From an uncultured Bacteriovorax sp. (GTDB lineage: Bacteria; Bdellovibrionota; Bacteriovoracia; Bacteriovoracales; Bacteriovoracaceae), in NCBI GenBank assembly GCA_946481315.1, contig CAMLMH010000005.1, positions 152,944 to 216,943 of the forward strand: a DNA stretch of 64,000 bases. The letters run 5' to 3'. Shown piece by piece: positions 26,108 through 34,941 of the stretch (within the stretch, counting starts at the first letter, position 1; every line of letters starts with the position of its first letter). Made by a program: the position numbers and the translations under genes. A model generated the notes under the pieces. That model did no database searches and was not told the origin of the DNA. It worked only from the letters and a program-made list of their open reading frames with translations.

Positions 26108-27508
26108 TTCTTCCTTAAGGGCAACAATTTGAGCATGTGCAGAGGCATCCAGTGACTTCAGCTGATTCATGATCGGTGCCACTTCAATCTTATTAACCGC
26201 GACTCTCTCCATAACCATGTTAATAAGTTGTCTTCCTTCTTTGGTAATTCGTTTGTTTTTGTAAGCATGCTCAAGGTCCGGCCGGCAATACTCCAGCATA
26301 AAATATTCTTCCAGAAAACGTTGTTTAATTTTAATCTTTTCGGCTTTGCTGAAAGTTAACAGGCTTTGTTCAACAGCGTTGTTGAGACTCAGAAAAATTT
26401 CCAGTGCCCAGTGAAAAGTAAAGACTGCATGATAAATGCCCCGAATTGGTCTAAGGGCCTTTCTCCATGGAGAAAAATATATTTTATCGTCATCTTCATG
26501 GATTAAATCCATGTGATTGAGATAGGTGTTTAGGTAATGGTGACCATTTTCATGAAGCAAGTCATCCATGAGATCCAGTGAATCTCTTTCAAACATATTG
26601 ATGCTTGAATAGCCTGGTAATGATTGCATAGAATAACTTACGATTCCCGGCTCATTTACAGGAATAATCGTATGCGTGAAACTTTTAAAAGTTTCGTATA
26701 AGTGAGGGGCGACTTTTTTAATATTATTAAGCGCCTTTATTATATTTTTGCGGAATTCATCCTGTCTTTTTATTCCTTCATCGCAACTAGGGAGAACAAA
26801 CAATATTTTCTCTTCCAGAGTTATTGGAGCTGCGGATTTCTCAATTTTCAGTTCATGAGGCTTGCCGTTCATTTCCAGTGTAACCTTGCCTTCTTCCGGG
26901 GAAATAGAAAGAAGTGGAAGTGAAGGAAAGGTGTCCGGTACTTTTTTAATATTCACTGGCAAGTGCATATCGGTAATATAGAAACGCTTTTCAAAATCCC
27001 CCAACTCCGGAATAGTGTGATACATGAGGGCATCCCCAAATTCCTGACGATAGTGACTTAAGTGAACAACATAAAAAGAGATAATCTGATTTTCCTGCAA
27101 TGGAAGTAAGTTGTTTGAAGCTTCAATTACTGGTCCGCCTTCTTTAAGCTGGTTGAGAAAACTTTCAGCAAACTCAGATTCATTCCAGAAATTAAACAAT
27201 TCATTTTCTAATTCTGTAAGCTCATCTGAATCCACACCTTCATCCAGTAATAATTCTTCATGCAGCTGAATAACATAAATGAGGTTATCCACCAGATTTA
27301 ACCAGTAAAATTTTAACGGCGTGTATTTATCGAACACTTCATCGTGAATGATGTCATTGAGTTGATCCAGAAAATCCATATCGACAACATCTGTCTGAAA
27401 CCCTTTCTGCAGGTCTTCGCGAAGATCTTCGATAAAGTCGCGGTAGCCTTTTTCTACATTGGTCTGTAATTTACGGTGGAACTCGCGTGAAAATAATTGG
27501 TCTTTCAT
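26072..27508 (-). CDS. HExxH-motif protein, possible aKG-HExxH-type peptide hydroxylase
   Basis: 478-residue soluble protein with HENGHH at His319-Glu320-His323, inside MDDLLHENGHHYLNTYL. Downstream FSPWRKALRPIRGIYHAVFTFHW resembles the RP-x-x-G-x-x-H-G/A region of the family once called 'HEXXH motif putative peptide modification', now known to include 2-oxoglutarate-dependent peptide beta-hydroxylases. A metalloprotease is the alternative. No precursor peptide or radical enzyme gene is adjacent. An AGAGG ribosome site is seven bases before the ATG. A tRNA-Asn lies 84 bases upstream on the same strand. The 3' end overlaps the YgfZ-TPR gene by 36 bases. Confidence 0.6.
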   Translation of the reverse strand: MKDQLFSREFHRKLQTNVEKGYRDFIEDLREDLQKGFQTDVVDMDFLDQLNDIIHDEVFDKYTPLKFYWLNLVDNLIYVIQLHEELLLDEGVDSDELTELENELFNFWNESEFAESFLNQLKEGGPVIEASNNLLPLQENQIISFYVVHLSHYRQEFGDALMYHTIPELGDFEKRFYITDMHLPVNIKKVPDTFPSLPLLSISPEEGKVTLEMNGKPHELKIEKSAAPITLEEKILFVLPSCDEGIKRQDEFRKNIIKALNNIKKVAPHLYETFKSFTHTIIPVNEPGIVSYSMQSLPGYSSINMFERDSLDLMDDLLHENGHHYLNTYLNHMDLIHEDDDKIYFSPWRKALRPIRGIYHAVFTFHWALEIFLSLNNAVEQSLLTFSKAEKIKIKQRFLEEYFMLEYCRPDLEHAYKNKRITKEGRQLINMVMERVAVNKIEVAPIMNQLKSLDASAHAQIVALKEELTQTRAHYKLV

Positions 27509-27592
27509 GGTAATGCCTCTGAGGGGGTCGGGTATGTTGTATTTGTACTGGATTTAATAATTGATGAAAAGGAATGGTGAAAGGCAAAAAAA

Positions 27593-27667
27593 TGGCTGGG
27601 AAGGTGGGATTCGAACCCACGACCAATAGATTAACAGTCTACTGCGCTACCACTGCGCCACTCCCCA
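27593..27667 (-). tRNA. tRNA-Asn (anticodon GTT)
   Basis: 75-base cloverleaf on the minus strand. The acceptor stem TGGGGAG pairs with CTTCCCA, the T arm is GTGGG-TTCGAAT-CCCAC, and the anticodon GTT is at 27633-27635 in loop CTGTTAA. CCA is encoded at 27593-27595 and a T run follows directly. Confidence 0.95.
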
Positions 27668-27837
27668 ACATCAAGAAATCTATTCGAAGTCTCCAAGTTA
27701 TAAAAATTAAAGGACTAAATGTCTACAATTTTTTTAAAAAAAGCGGAGAATTGACCGATAAGCCCTTAAATTTCCACTTTATGTCGCGTCCGACCTAAAC
27801 ACTCAAGTTTTAAGCAGAACCTTCCGATACGCTTAGC

Positions 27838-28440
27838 ATGGCCACTCCTAATACACTCATTATGAATCTTTTACGGATAATGACTCCGGAAGAGATTGCA
27901 GATATTGCAACTAAGCATAATGGGGGAAAGTTTCTCTCACTCACAGATCTTGTCACAGAAAGAGTCGAACAAAAAATATATCGCGACTTCACTAGCCCGG
28001 AATCAATCGATGAAATCCATGAAGCTCACTCAAAAATGGCGAAAGAAAAAGATCTTTCGGCCAAAATACTTCCTTTTGGAAAGCCAGGTAGTTCTCCTGC
28101 GGTTGCGCCGGAGAATTCAGCATCGGGAATACCATCCGAAGGAGCCCCAGTTTCACTAACCACGATGGCCATTCAGACATCGCAGATTGCTCAACAGGCA
28201 TGGGTTGAAGAAGAATTGGAAACTGAGAAAGTTGTGCATACAGAAGATGAAAATATGTCGACCTTTATTATGGTTGAAAAGGCGCGGTTGAAGCGTTCTC
28301 AAAAGATACTTAAGCAAAAAGAAATCATTGATCTTTATCAGAAAAATTCAAATGTCGATGTTGAACAGATAAAAAATTCTAATAACGAAGCAACGCCAAG
28401 CTCGGAAGCCGGCGTGCTGGTTAATAAGAAACAATTCTGA
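27838..28440 (+). CDS. Hypothetical protein with a structured N terminus and low-complexity tail
   Basis: 200 residues, not recognised. The N-terminal 65 residues look helical (MNLLRIMTPEEIADIATKHNGGKF, split here by position 8-31). The rest is rich in Pro, Ser, Ala, then Glu/Lys, with a predicted coiled segment around 145-175 (KARLKRSQKILKQKEIIDLY). There is no signal peptide. The gene ends exactly where the convergent aldehyde dehydrogenase gene ends. Its position between tRNA-Asn and the arginine-degradation operon gives no clue to function. Confidence 0.55.
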   Translation: MATPNTLIMNLLRIMTPEEIADIATKHNGGKFLSLTDLVTERVEQKIYRDFTSPESIDEIHEAHSKMAKEKDLSAKILPFGKPGSSPAVAPENSASGIPSEGAPVSLTTMAIQTSQIAQQAWVEEELETEKVVHTEDENMSTFIMVEKARLKRSQKILKQKEIIDLYQKNSNVDVEQIKNSNNEATPSSEAGVLVNKKQF

Positions 28441-29964
28441 TTATAAATCCAGACCTACAATTGATTTGATATCATCAGGCTCATCAGAAAGAACTTCCAA
28501 TGAAGCCATCTGATATACGCAGGCATCGATAGTCGTTAAAGCGGCTGGTCGGTAATTTCCGGAATTTTTAACTCCGCCAAAAGGAAGTTTTGCCGAAGCG
28601 CCAACCGTTGATCGATTAATATTGATTAGTCCCGAATCAATTTCCTGCATACATGTTTTGAAAAAGTTTGCATCTTTAGTGAATACAGCAGCGGCCAGTC
28701 CATATTCGGTCGCATTAGCGATGGAGATCGCCTCTTCTTCAGTGTCGTATGGAATAAAAGTTACGTTTGGCCCGAAAATTTCACTGTGCAGGAACATACT
28801 GTCGTTATTCCAGCGCTCGGCCAGGTGAATCGATGGAGAAACATAGTGACCTTTTTTCGGTTTCTCCAGCTGTTTCCCGCGCATGATTTCTTCAATACCT
28901 TCACGTTTAGCCATTCCCATAAATAATAAGTATGAATCAACGGCAGCCTGATCAACCAACGGCCCCATAAATGGCTCGCGTGTATATTCAACGGGGTGAT
29001 CGATGATGATTTTTTTAGATAAATCGTGAAACTCAGTTATGAACTTCTCATGAATGCTCCGGTGAATAGCGATGATTGAAGTCGATGTACATCGCTGACC
29101 AGCCGTCAGGAAACAAGCCTTAAGCAATTCCTGAGTCGCATGGGCCAGGTTTGCATCATGGTGGAGTATTGTCGTGTTTTTTCCGCCTAATTCCAGTGAC
29201 ACCAGTTTAGATAAATCGTGGTGAGTAATCTCCAGAATCTTTTTTCCAACTTCTTTTGAGCCTGTAAAGAAAACTCCTTTCACTGTTTTTTCTTTAAGTA
29301 ATCTTCGGGCAACTTCTCCATCACCCTGGATAAGATTGACTACACCTGCAGGGAAACCAGCAGCATGGAAACATTCAATCAGCAATTGAGCGGAGTATGC
29401 TGTTTTTTCGGAAGGTTTGAAAATAACAGAATTTCCGGCTATCAGGGCACTCAAAATCTGTCCGTTTGCCAGATGACAAGGAAAATTAAACGGTCCGATG
29501 ACCAATGAAGGCCCCAGAGGTTTATAAATAATATGTCCCGTAGTCTTAGGTAGAATATTTGTAATTTCTTTAGATTGAATTCGAGGGAGTGAATCATTGA
29601 TGGTGACAGCGACTTTTGCCATGACTGAAGCAACTTCCGTTTTTGCTTCCCACAATGGCTTGCCCATTTCATATGCAATTGCCAGAGCAATTTCTTCCTG
29701 ACGTTTTGACACCTCTTCCTGATAACGTCGCAAAAAGTTATTTCTTTCTTCCTGTGCCATTCTTCTCCAGGTTTTAAAACCCATCAAAGCAGAGTCAATA
29801 ACTCGTTCAACATCGCGGTAATCGACCGGAGTTTCTGTCAAAAGCAGCGATAAATCTGCCGGGCAGTATCTTTTAATAATATTTTCAACTGCCAGAGGGC
29901 CAGTCGTTGCCGGAAGATGAAAAGCGCTGTTGTAGTAATTTCCAAGGATATTAAATTTGGCCAT
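28441..29964 (-). CDS. astD: N-succinylglutamate 5-semialdehyde dehydrogenase-like aldehyde dehydrogenase
   Basis: 507-residue NAD(P)-dependent aldehyde dehydrogenase. The catalytic Cys292 is in AGQRCTST, the general-base Glu is in LVSLELGGKN, and the N-terminal half has the expected IGPFNFPCHLANGQILSALIAGNSVIFKPSE. In the arginine succinyltransferase pathway AstD oxidises succinylglutamate semialdehyde. The assignment rests on its place directly after an astA gene (11-base gap) and an astC-like transaminase, matching the C-A-D order of enterobacterial ast operons. It is the last gene before a convergent unknown. Confidence 0.85.
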   Translation of the reverse strand: MAKFNILGNYYNSAFHLPATTGPLAVENIIKRYCPADLSLLLTETPVDYRDVERVIDSALMGFKTWRRMAQEERNNFLRRYQEEVSKRQEEIALAIAYEMGKPLWEAKTEVASVMAKVAVTINDSLPRIQSKEITNILPKTTGHIIYKPLGPSLVIGPFNFPCHLANGQILSALIAGNSVIFKPSEKTAYSAQLLIECFHAAGFPAGVVNLIQGDGEVARRLLKEKTVKGVFFTGSKEVGKKILEITHHDLSKLVSLELGGKNTTILHHDANLAHATQELLKACFLTAGQRCTSTSIIAIHRSIHEKFITEFHDLSKKIIIDHPVEYTREPFMGPLVDQAAVDSYLLFMGMAKREGIEEIMRGKQLEKPKKGHYVSPSIHLAERWNNDSMFLHSEIFGPNVTFIPYDTEEEAISIANATEYGLAAAVFTKDANFFKTCMQEIDSGLININRSTVGASAKLPFGGVKNSGNYRPAALTTIDACVYQMASLEVLSDEPDDIKSIVGLDL

Positions 29965-29975
29965 AGTTTTCGTCC

Positions 29976-31007
29976 CTATAAAAATGTTGCGTTTGTTTTA
30001 AAGTCTTCGTAAAGACCGAGCGCTCTAGCTTCTTCTGGATCAATGATGAATCGGTTTACTGATCCACGATTTAAATTTCCGGAAATATAAGCAGCTTTGA
30101 ATGTTCCATCACTGACCGGCAGGCTGGCCAGAATATGGTTTACGTCTGATTTAATGATTGAATCACGGATAAGAATTTCGCATTCAAACATCTCTTTCAC
30201 AGGTTTGATTTCTTTCAGCTTTGCTCGGTAGTGAGGACCGCCGTCGAAAGGATCAACTTCATTAGTATATTTAAATCCTATGCTTTCCAGCATTCGCTTA
30301 ACCGGCAATGTGTCTTCTCCAACTTTTCCGATAGCATTGCGGGCTTCAATTGGAAGCAATGTTAAATAAATTGTATCTGCTGGAAACAGGCTGAGGATGA
30401 ATTCTTTATTTGAACGGGAGAGGATATCAGCTTCATGGTATTCGAGATTTAGAAAACGTCGACCGATAGCTTCCCATAAAGGTGCATGTCCTTCATTGTC
30501 GAAAGGGGGCATCAATTCGGAATGAATTGTGTCTTTAAATCGATTTGTATTCATTCCCATATATAAAAAACGGACAAAAGATAATTGTTTGCCCAGCTTT
30601 TGCTCATTTTTACGGAATTCCGGATGCAGAATAAGCCCGCCAATTTCAGTGGGTCCATTCGTATCAAGACCCAGCTTAAGTGTTCCGTGAATGAAACCAG
30701 TATTCAGCGTTTTTGAAAATTTATTTTCCTGTCCAACAGCGAAATAATAGTGAGGCTCATCTTCCGTCCCATGTTGAGCATGGATCATGGATGCACCGAC
30801 GATTCTCTCGGATTTAAGATCTTCGCAAACAAAGAGATAATAATTTTCCCACAACCGCTTAGATGGTTTGGTGAATGAACGAAGTGAACTCTCGATTTTC
30901 GATTTGATGATCTCTTTATCCGGAGGCAAGTTAATGAAGAGCATCAACTGGCTCAGTTCATAGAGATCATCAAGGTCGTGAATATTTGCAGAGCGGAGAA
31001 TATACAT
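29976..31007 (-). CDS. astA: Arginine N-succinyltransferase
   Basis: 343-residue GNAT-fold AstA, which transfers succinyl from succinyl-CoA to arginine, the first step of arginine catabolism to glutamate. Family features include the ILRSANIHDLDDLYELS start, EIGGLILHPEFRKNEQKLGKQLS (acyl-CoA binding, about 140-160), ELMPPFDNEGHAPLWEAIGRRF, and DPFDGGPHYRA near residue 260. Length is typical (about 340). It lies between the transaminase and the dehydrogenase genes in one tight operon (gaps of 12 and 11 bases). Confidence 0.95.
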   Translation of the reverse strand: MYILRSANIHDLDDLYELSQLMLFINLPPDKEIIKSKIESSLRSFTKPSKRLWENYYLFVCEDLKSERIVGASMIHAQHGTEDEPHYYFAVGQENKFSKTLNTGFIHGTLKLGLDTNGPTEIGGLILHPEFRKNEQKLGKQLSFVRFLYMGMNTNRFKDTIHSELMPPFDNEGHAPLWEAIGRRFLNLEYHEADILSRSNKEFILSLFPADTIYLTLLPIEARNAIGKVGEDTLPVKRMLESIGFKYTNEVDPFDGGPHYRAKLKEIKPVKEMFECEILIRDSIIKSDVNHILASLPVSDGTFKAAYISGNLNRGSVNRFIIDPEEARALGLYEDFKTNATFL

Positions 31008-31019
31008 AAAACTTCCTGT

Positions 31020-32384
31020 TTAAACTGTTTCAAGCACAGTTTTTTCTACGATGGAGAAGATCTCATCAATATGCTCATCAAGTAGTGGTAATGGTAATAA
31101 AAATCGTACTCTTGTCGGATCTTTCCCGGCAGAAAAAGAAATAATACCGTTTTCAAATAATTTCTTCATGAACTTATTAGTCACATCAGCGGATCCGTCG
31201 CCTACTTCAAAAGAAAGCATTGTTCCGATGCCGCCATAATAAGGAATTTTACCTTTACAGCTTCCTTCCGAAAGCATTTTAAACTTAGCCTTAAATTTAT
31301 CTTCCAGTTCTTTTATGCGGCCTTTATCACCATAAAAATTGCCTTCAGTGAGATATCGAACTGTTGCTTTACCGGCATTGAGTGAAGCTATTGATCCGTT
31401 AAAGGTTCCGGCAATCAAACCAGGCTTAGGGTTTAAATCTTCCGTGTAGAAAGTTCCTGCGGCCTGAAGAACTTTACCAATGGTGACAACATCCACGTAT
31501 TCATCTAGTTCAAACATCTGGAATGCAAAAAGCTGATGAGTTCGGGAGAAAGATTGCACTTCATCTATCCACACATAGATATCGTGCTTCTTGGCCCATT
31601 CGCAAATCGCTTTATAATACTCTTTGCTACCAAAAATGAATCCGGCTTCACCCTGAATGAGCTCAATAGTTAATCCACAATAAACGTTGCCGTTTTTAGC
31701 AATCAATTCATCCAAAGCATCAATGGTTTCTTTTATAGCATTTTCTGGATTGCGGTAGTTATAGTGAGGAACGTGATCCACCTGTACTGATTTAGGCATT
31801 CCTTCGCGATATGCCTGGTTGTAAGTCACATCCTGCATGGCCACTGATCGACCGGCGAAGGACTTCTGGAAAGCAATCAAACGATAGTTAGGAGCTTTTT
31901 TCTGCCAGAGTATTTTGAGAGCAGTATCGTTCGAGAATGAACCTGAGCAAGAAAACCAAAAATGTTTCAGGCGAGATTTTTTAACTGAATCCAGCAGAAC
32001 TTTTGTTAGTTCGTAAGGTTCTTGATAAGAAAGCAGGTTACCACACATCATCGTGTCGCTGGTCGCAGCTTCTAAATTAGCCTTGATATATAGTGGGTGA
32101 GAGTGTCCGAGGAGATTTACTCCAATGGCATTTATTAAATCGTATTTTACAGATCCATCGATAAGTTCAACGAAAGGGCCATGTCCGCGGCCCGAAGCCA
32201 TAAAGGGATAAAAGAAACCCCGTCCTTTTAATAACTCATATTCTTTCAGTTTTTCCTTCAGAGCTTCTTTTTTGTTTTCATCTGCTGACTTAATTTTATC
32301 GAACTTTTGTTGTTCCATTAATATGGCAGAAAACAACTTATTAAAATGCTCATGAATGTCTTGTGACTGAACTCCCATTGCCAT
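31020..32384 (-). CDS. Class III aminotransferase, probable succinylornithine transaminase (astC position)
   Basis: 454-residue PLP-dependent class III aminotransferase. The PLP Lys is 304 in TIGKVLQAAG, and DEVQSFSRT precedes it. By position (before astA and astD) it should convert succinylornithine to succinylglutamate semialdehyde. Yet it is about 50 residues longer than typical AstC, has an N-terminal extension of about 50 charged residues, and its PLP-Lys context differs from the LAKGLG of AstC/ArgD and recalls lysine 6-aminotransferases. So the substrate is uncertain. GGA with A-rich spacing precedes the ATG. Divergent from the TPR-SH3 gene. Confidence 0.75.
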   Translation of the reverse strand: MAMGVQSQDIHEHFNKLFSAILMEQQKFDKIKSADENKKEALKEKLKEYELLKGRGFFYPFMASGRGHGPFVELIDGSVKYDLINAIGVNLLGHSHPLYIKANLEAATSDTMMCGNLLSYQEPYELTKVLLDSVKKSRLKHFWFSCSGSFSNDTALKILWQKKAPNYRLIAFQKSFAGRSVAMQDVTYNQAYREGMPKSVQVDHVPHYNYRNPENAIKETIDALDELIAKNGNVYCGLTIELIQGEAGFIFGSKEYYKAICEWAKKHDIYVWIDEVQSFSRTHQLFAFQMFELDEYVDVVTIGKVLQAAGTFYTEDLNPKPGLIAGTFNGSIASLNAGKATVRYLTEGNFYGDKGRIKELEDKFKAKFKMLSEGSCKGKIPYYGGIGTMLSFEVGDGSADVTNKFMKKLFENGIISFSAGKDPTRVRFLLPLPLLDEHIDEIFSIVEKTVLETV

Positions 32385-32473
32385 AATTTTTCCTTTCGTT
32401 ATTTGATTGATGTCTTAAGTGGTGGACGCTTTTTCTCGCTTGCAAAGTACAAGGCCCATGCGATAATTAAATT

Positions 32474-33199
32474 ATGAAAAATAGTAGCACAGCCCCGGGG
32501 ACAAAGTCATCCAGAAGCCCCTCTTCTCCCAAGCAAAAAGAACAAAGCAGTTCCCAGGAAAAGAGTCCTTTTGAGGCGCTTTATCTGCAAAAGAATTACA
32601 AGGCTGCAGCACAGTATCTACTGGACAATAAACAACAATTGCACTCAGGTATTTTTCACTATAATCTGGGCACTGTTTATTCCAAAATGGGTGATCATGC
32701 CGCTGCAAGATATCATTTGGAAAAAGCGGTGAAAGAGGGTTACGTCAATAGCGCAACCTTGAATAACCTGGCCTTTGTTAAATCCCAACTTAACGTCGAT
32801 GATTTGTCGACATCCACTTCACTTCCTGATCAATTTATTAATACTGCTGTTAATATTCCCGCACAAGCCTACCTGTCTCTTAGTTTGGTTGTTGGTCTAA
32901 TTTTTCTTATTCTGTTTCGTACCAGACGGCTGCTAAGCAAGACTGCAATTGCCGTGGCAATTGTCCTAACTTTGTTACCGATGGGATTTCAGAAATTTTA
33001 TGTTGAACGGATCAATTATGCTGTCGTCCTAAAAGAAATTCCTCTTTATGAGGGCCCATCAAAGATATTTGCAGAAAAAGGCAAGATTAGAGCAGGATCT
33101 AAAATTCTTCTGGGGGAATTTAAAGATGGATGGTTTTTTGTGGAGTTTCCAGTGTCGTTAGCCGGCTGGATTAGTAAAGATCAATTAGGCCTCTATTAA
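32474..33199 (+). CDS. TPR and SH3b membrane protein (BatE-like)
   Basis: 241 residues. The Ser/Pro/Lys-rich start is followed by two or three TPR-like helices (about 33-110), two membrane helices (about 137-155 and 160-177) and a C-terminal bacterial SH3 domain (about 182-240, with VLKEIPLYEGPSKIF and GWFFVEFPVSLAGWIS). This order is that of BatE proteins of the Bat aerotolerance cluster, but no batA-D genes are adjacent. There is no signal peptide and no Shine-Dalgarno sequence, and an in-frame stop lies two codons before the ATG, so the start cannot move upstream. The cyclic-nucleotide gene follows after 12 bases. Confidence 0.7.
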   Translation: MKNSSTAPGTKSSRSPSSPKQKEQSSSQEKSPFEALYLQKNYKAAAQYLLDNKQQLHSGIFHYNLGTVYSKMGDHAAARYHLEKAVKEGYVNSATLNNLAFVKSQLNVDDLSTSTSLPDQFINTAVNIPAQAYLSLSLVVGLIFLILFRTRRLLSKTAIAVAIVLTLLPMGFQKFYVERINYAVVLKEIPLYEGPSKIFAEKGKIRAGSKILLGEFKDGWFFVEFPVSLAGWISKDQLGLY

Positions 33200-33211
33200 A
33201 GTTGGTGAAAA

Positions 33212-33853
33212 ATGAATTCTTCTTATGAACAAAAAGTGAAAGACAACGGACTTGAACAAAGTGGTTTATCCAAAAGAATTGATCTTCCCATGATGAAATA
33301 TTTATGGATGGCCAATCCGCTAAGCAGGGTAAAAAAGGATTCTATTCCCCGCTTTCTTCGAAACGTGGAGTTGCTGAAAAATTTTTCAGACAATGAACTT
33401 CGTATACTGGCTAAGTTCATGCATAGTAGAAAATTTTCTGATGGTGATGTTATTTTTCGCGAGGGTGAAATAGGCATTGGTTTTTACTTTATTTTTTCCG
33501 GACTAGTTGAACTAAGTCAGGGAGATTTTGGGCATGAGATGGAATCTGAAAAATTTATCACCCTCGATGAATTCAGTTATTTTGGAGAAATGGCCTTGCT
33601 TCAGGATGGAACTCCACGTTCTGCGACAGCAGCAGCTAAAAGCAGATGTGAACTCATTGGCATTTTTAGGCCGGACTTAGAACATCTGATTATTTATCAT
33701 CCGGTTATTGCCGCGAAACTGATTCAGGCAATTTCTCTGGCCCTGGCGGACCGATTGTATTTCATCACTCAGGAAGCTAGTAAGCTCAGCAGAAGGCTGC
33801 GCAAACTGGAAGCATTAATAGAAAGCCAGAAACAACCAGCAGAGTCTCCATGA
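33212..33853 (+). CDS. Cyclic nucleotide-binding domain protein
   Basis: 213 residues with one cNMP-binding (CRP-type) beta-roll at about 48-170. The phosphate-binding cassette region reads YFGEMALLQDGTPRSATAAA, with the Gly-Glu and Arg-Ser-Ala residues that contact cyclic nucleotides. There is no helix-turn-helix or other effector domain, so it is not a transcription factor. A C-terminal helix with many Lys, Arg and Gln may mediate an interaction. It overlaps the start of the AI-2E permease gene by 4 bases, suggesting regulation of that transporter or shared membrane function. Confidence 0.85.
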   Translation: MNSSYEQKVKDNGLEQSGLSKRIDLPMMKYLWMANPLSRVKKDSIPRFLRNVELLKNFSDNELRILAKFMHSRKFSDGDVIFREGEIGIGFYFIFSGLVELSQGDFGHEMESEKFITLDEFSYFGEMALLQDGTPRSATAAAKSRCELIGIFRPDLEHLIIYHPVIAAKLIQAISLALADRLYFITQEASKLSRRLRKLEALIESQKQPAESP

Positions 33854-34902
33854 TATTTAGTAGCCGAAAGAATATTGCAAAAATTCAGTTAGTTTTTTTC
33901 GCTACAGTTCTTGTTTTGCTCTGCTCGCTCGTGCTGGCGTTACCACGAATTTCAATACCTATTTCTCTTGCCTATATTCTGGCGCTTTCGCTTAATCCCT
34001 TTGTCGATTCGCTGATGCGGTTTAACCTAACCAAAACAATGGCCACAGTCCTGGTTTTCATCGTTCTCATTTTTGGTATTGGTATTCCGTTGGTGAATGT
34101 AATTCCCAATCTGAGCCTGGAGGCTCAGGAGCTGCAGTATTCTATTCCCCAAATTGAACGATACCTGATTGCTCAGTTTGACTACGTCCGGGAATTTATT
34201 CGTGCTAAAACCGGACATGAAATTGCCGAAGGATATATCTTTCAGGCCTTAAGTCAAATCGAGTCCTGGACCGGTGAATTTGTTGTCAAATTACCCAACT
34301 ACCTGGCGACTCTCTTTGAATGGTTATTCCTGGTTCCATTCTTCACCTTTTTTATTATTCGTGATTCAGATTCTTTTAAGAAAACTCTTTTAAGTTTTAC
34401 ACCGAATCCGATTTTTGAAAGGTTTTATTATGTCATTCACGTTTTTAACCGACAGCTCGGTGATTACTTTTTTGCCAAGTTTGTGGAGGCCATGATCGTC
34501 GGCGGAATCATAACTGCCGGACTACTGATTATGGGAATTAATTACGCTATTGTCTTAGGTTTTGTTGCAGGTCTGACAAATATCGTCCCTTACGTAGGTC
34601 CTTTTTTAGGTATTATACCGGCAGTTGTTTTGACGATGTCTGAATATGGTTTAACGTCGCCAACTATGGGTGCGGTGCTTATACTCTATACCGTCGCCAA
34701 TGTGGTGGATATTTTCTTTGTTTTCCCTTTTCTCGTTTCCAAAATCGTCAATTTACACCCTATGATTGTAGCTATCAGTGTGATTGTTGGTTCTCACTAC
34801 ATGGGAATTACCGGCATGGTTATATCTATTCCAGTAGTTGCTGCAATCAAACTAATTATTACAGAGATCTACAATGAAATTTACACTGAACGCTCCAAAT
34901 GA
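33850..34902 (+). CDS. AI-2E/PerM-family membrane protein
   Basis: 350-residue polytopic inner-membrane protein of the UPF0118 (AI-2E transporter/PerM) family. It has about eight membrane helices with the family pattern of two helices, an extracytoplasmic region (about 75-155), and a helical bundle. Conserved LVPFFTFFIIRDSD (about 158-171), FVAGLTNIVPYVGPFLGIIPA (about 238-258) and HPMIVAISVIVGSHYMGITGMV (about 300-322) are all present. Members export AI-2 or act as Na+/H+ antiporters; the substrate here is unknown. It is translationally coupled to the cNMP-binding gene. Confidence 0.9.
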   Translation: MIFSSRKNIAKIQLVFFATVLVLLCSLVLALPRISIPISLAYILALSLNPFVDSLMRFNLTKTMATVLVFIVLIFGIGIPLVNVIPNLSLEAQELQYSIPQIERYLIAQFDYVREFIRAKTGHEIAEGYIFQALSQIESWTGEFVVKLPNYLATLFEWLFLVPFFTFFIIRDSDSFKKTLLSFTPNPIFERFYYVIHVFNRQLGDYFFAKFVEAMIVGGIITAGLLIMGINYAIVLGFVAGLTNIVPYVGPFLGIIPAVVLTMSEYGLTSPTMGAVLILYTVANVVDIFFVFPFLVSKIVNLHPMIVAISVIVGSHYMGITGMVISIPVVAAIKLIITEIYNEIYTERSK

Positions 34903-34941
34903 TACGATTCCAAGACTTTAATTAAGCTTTGGAGCTAAGGT

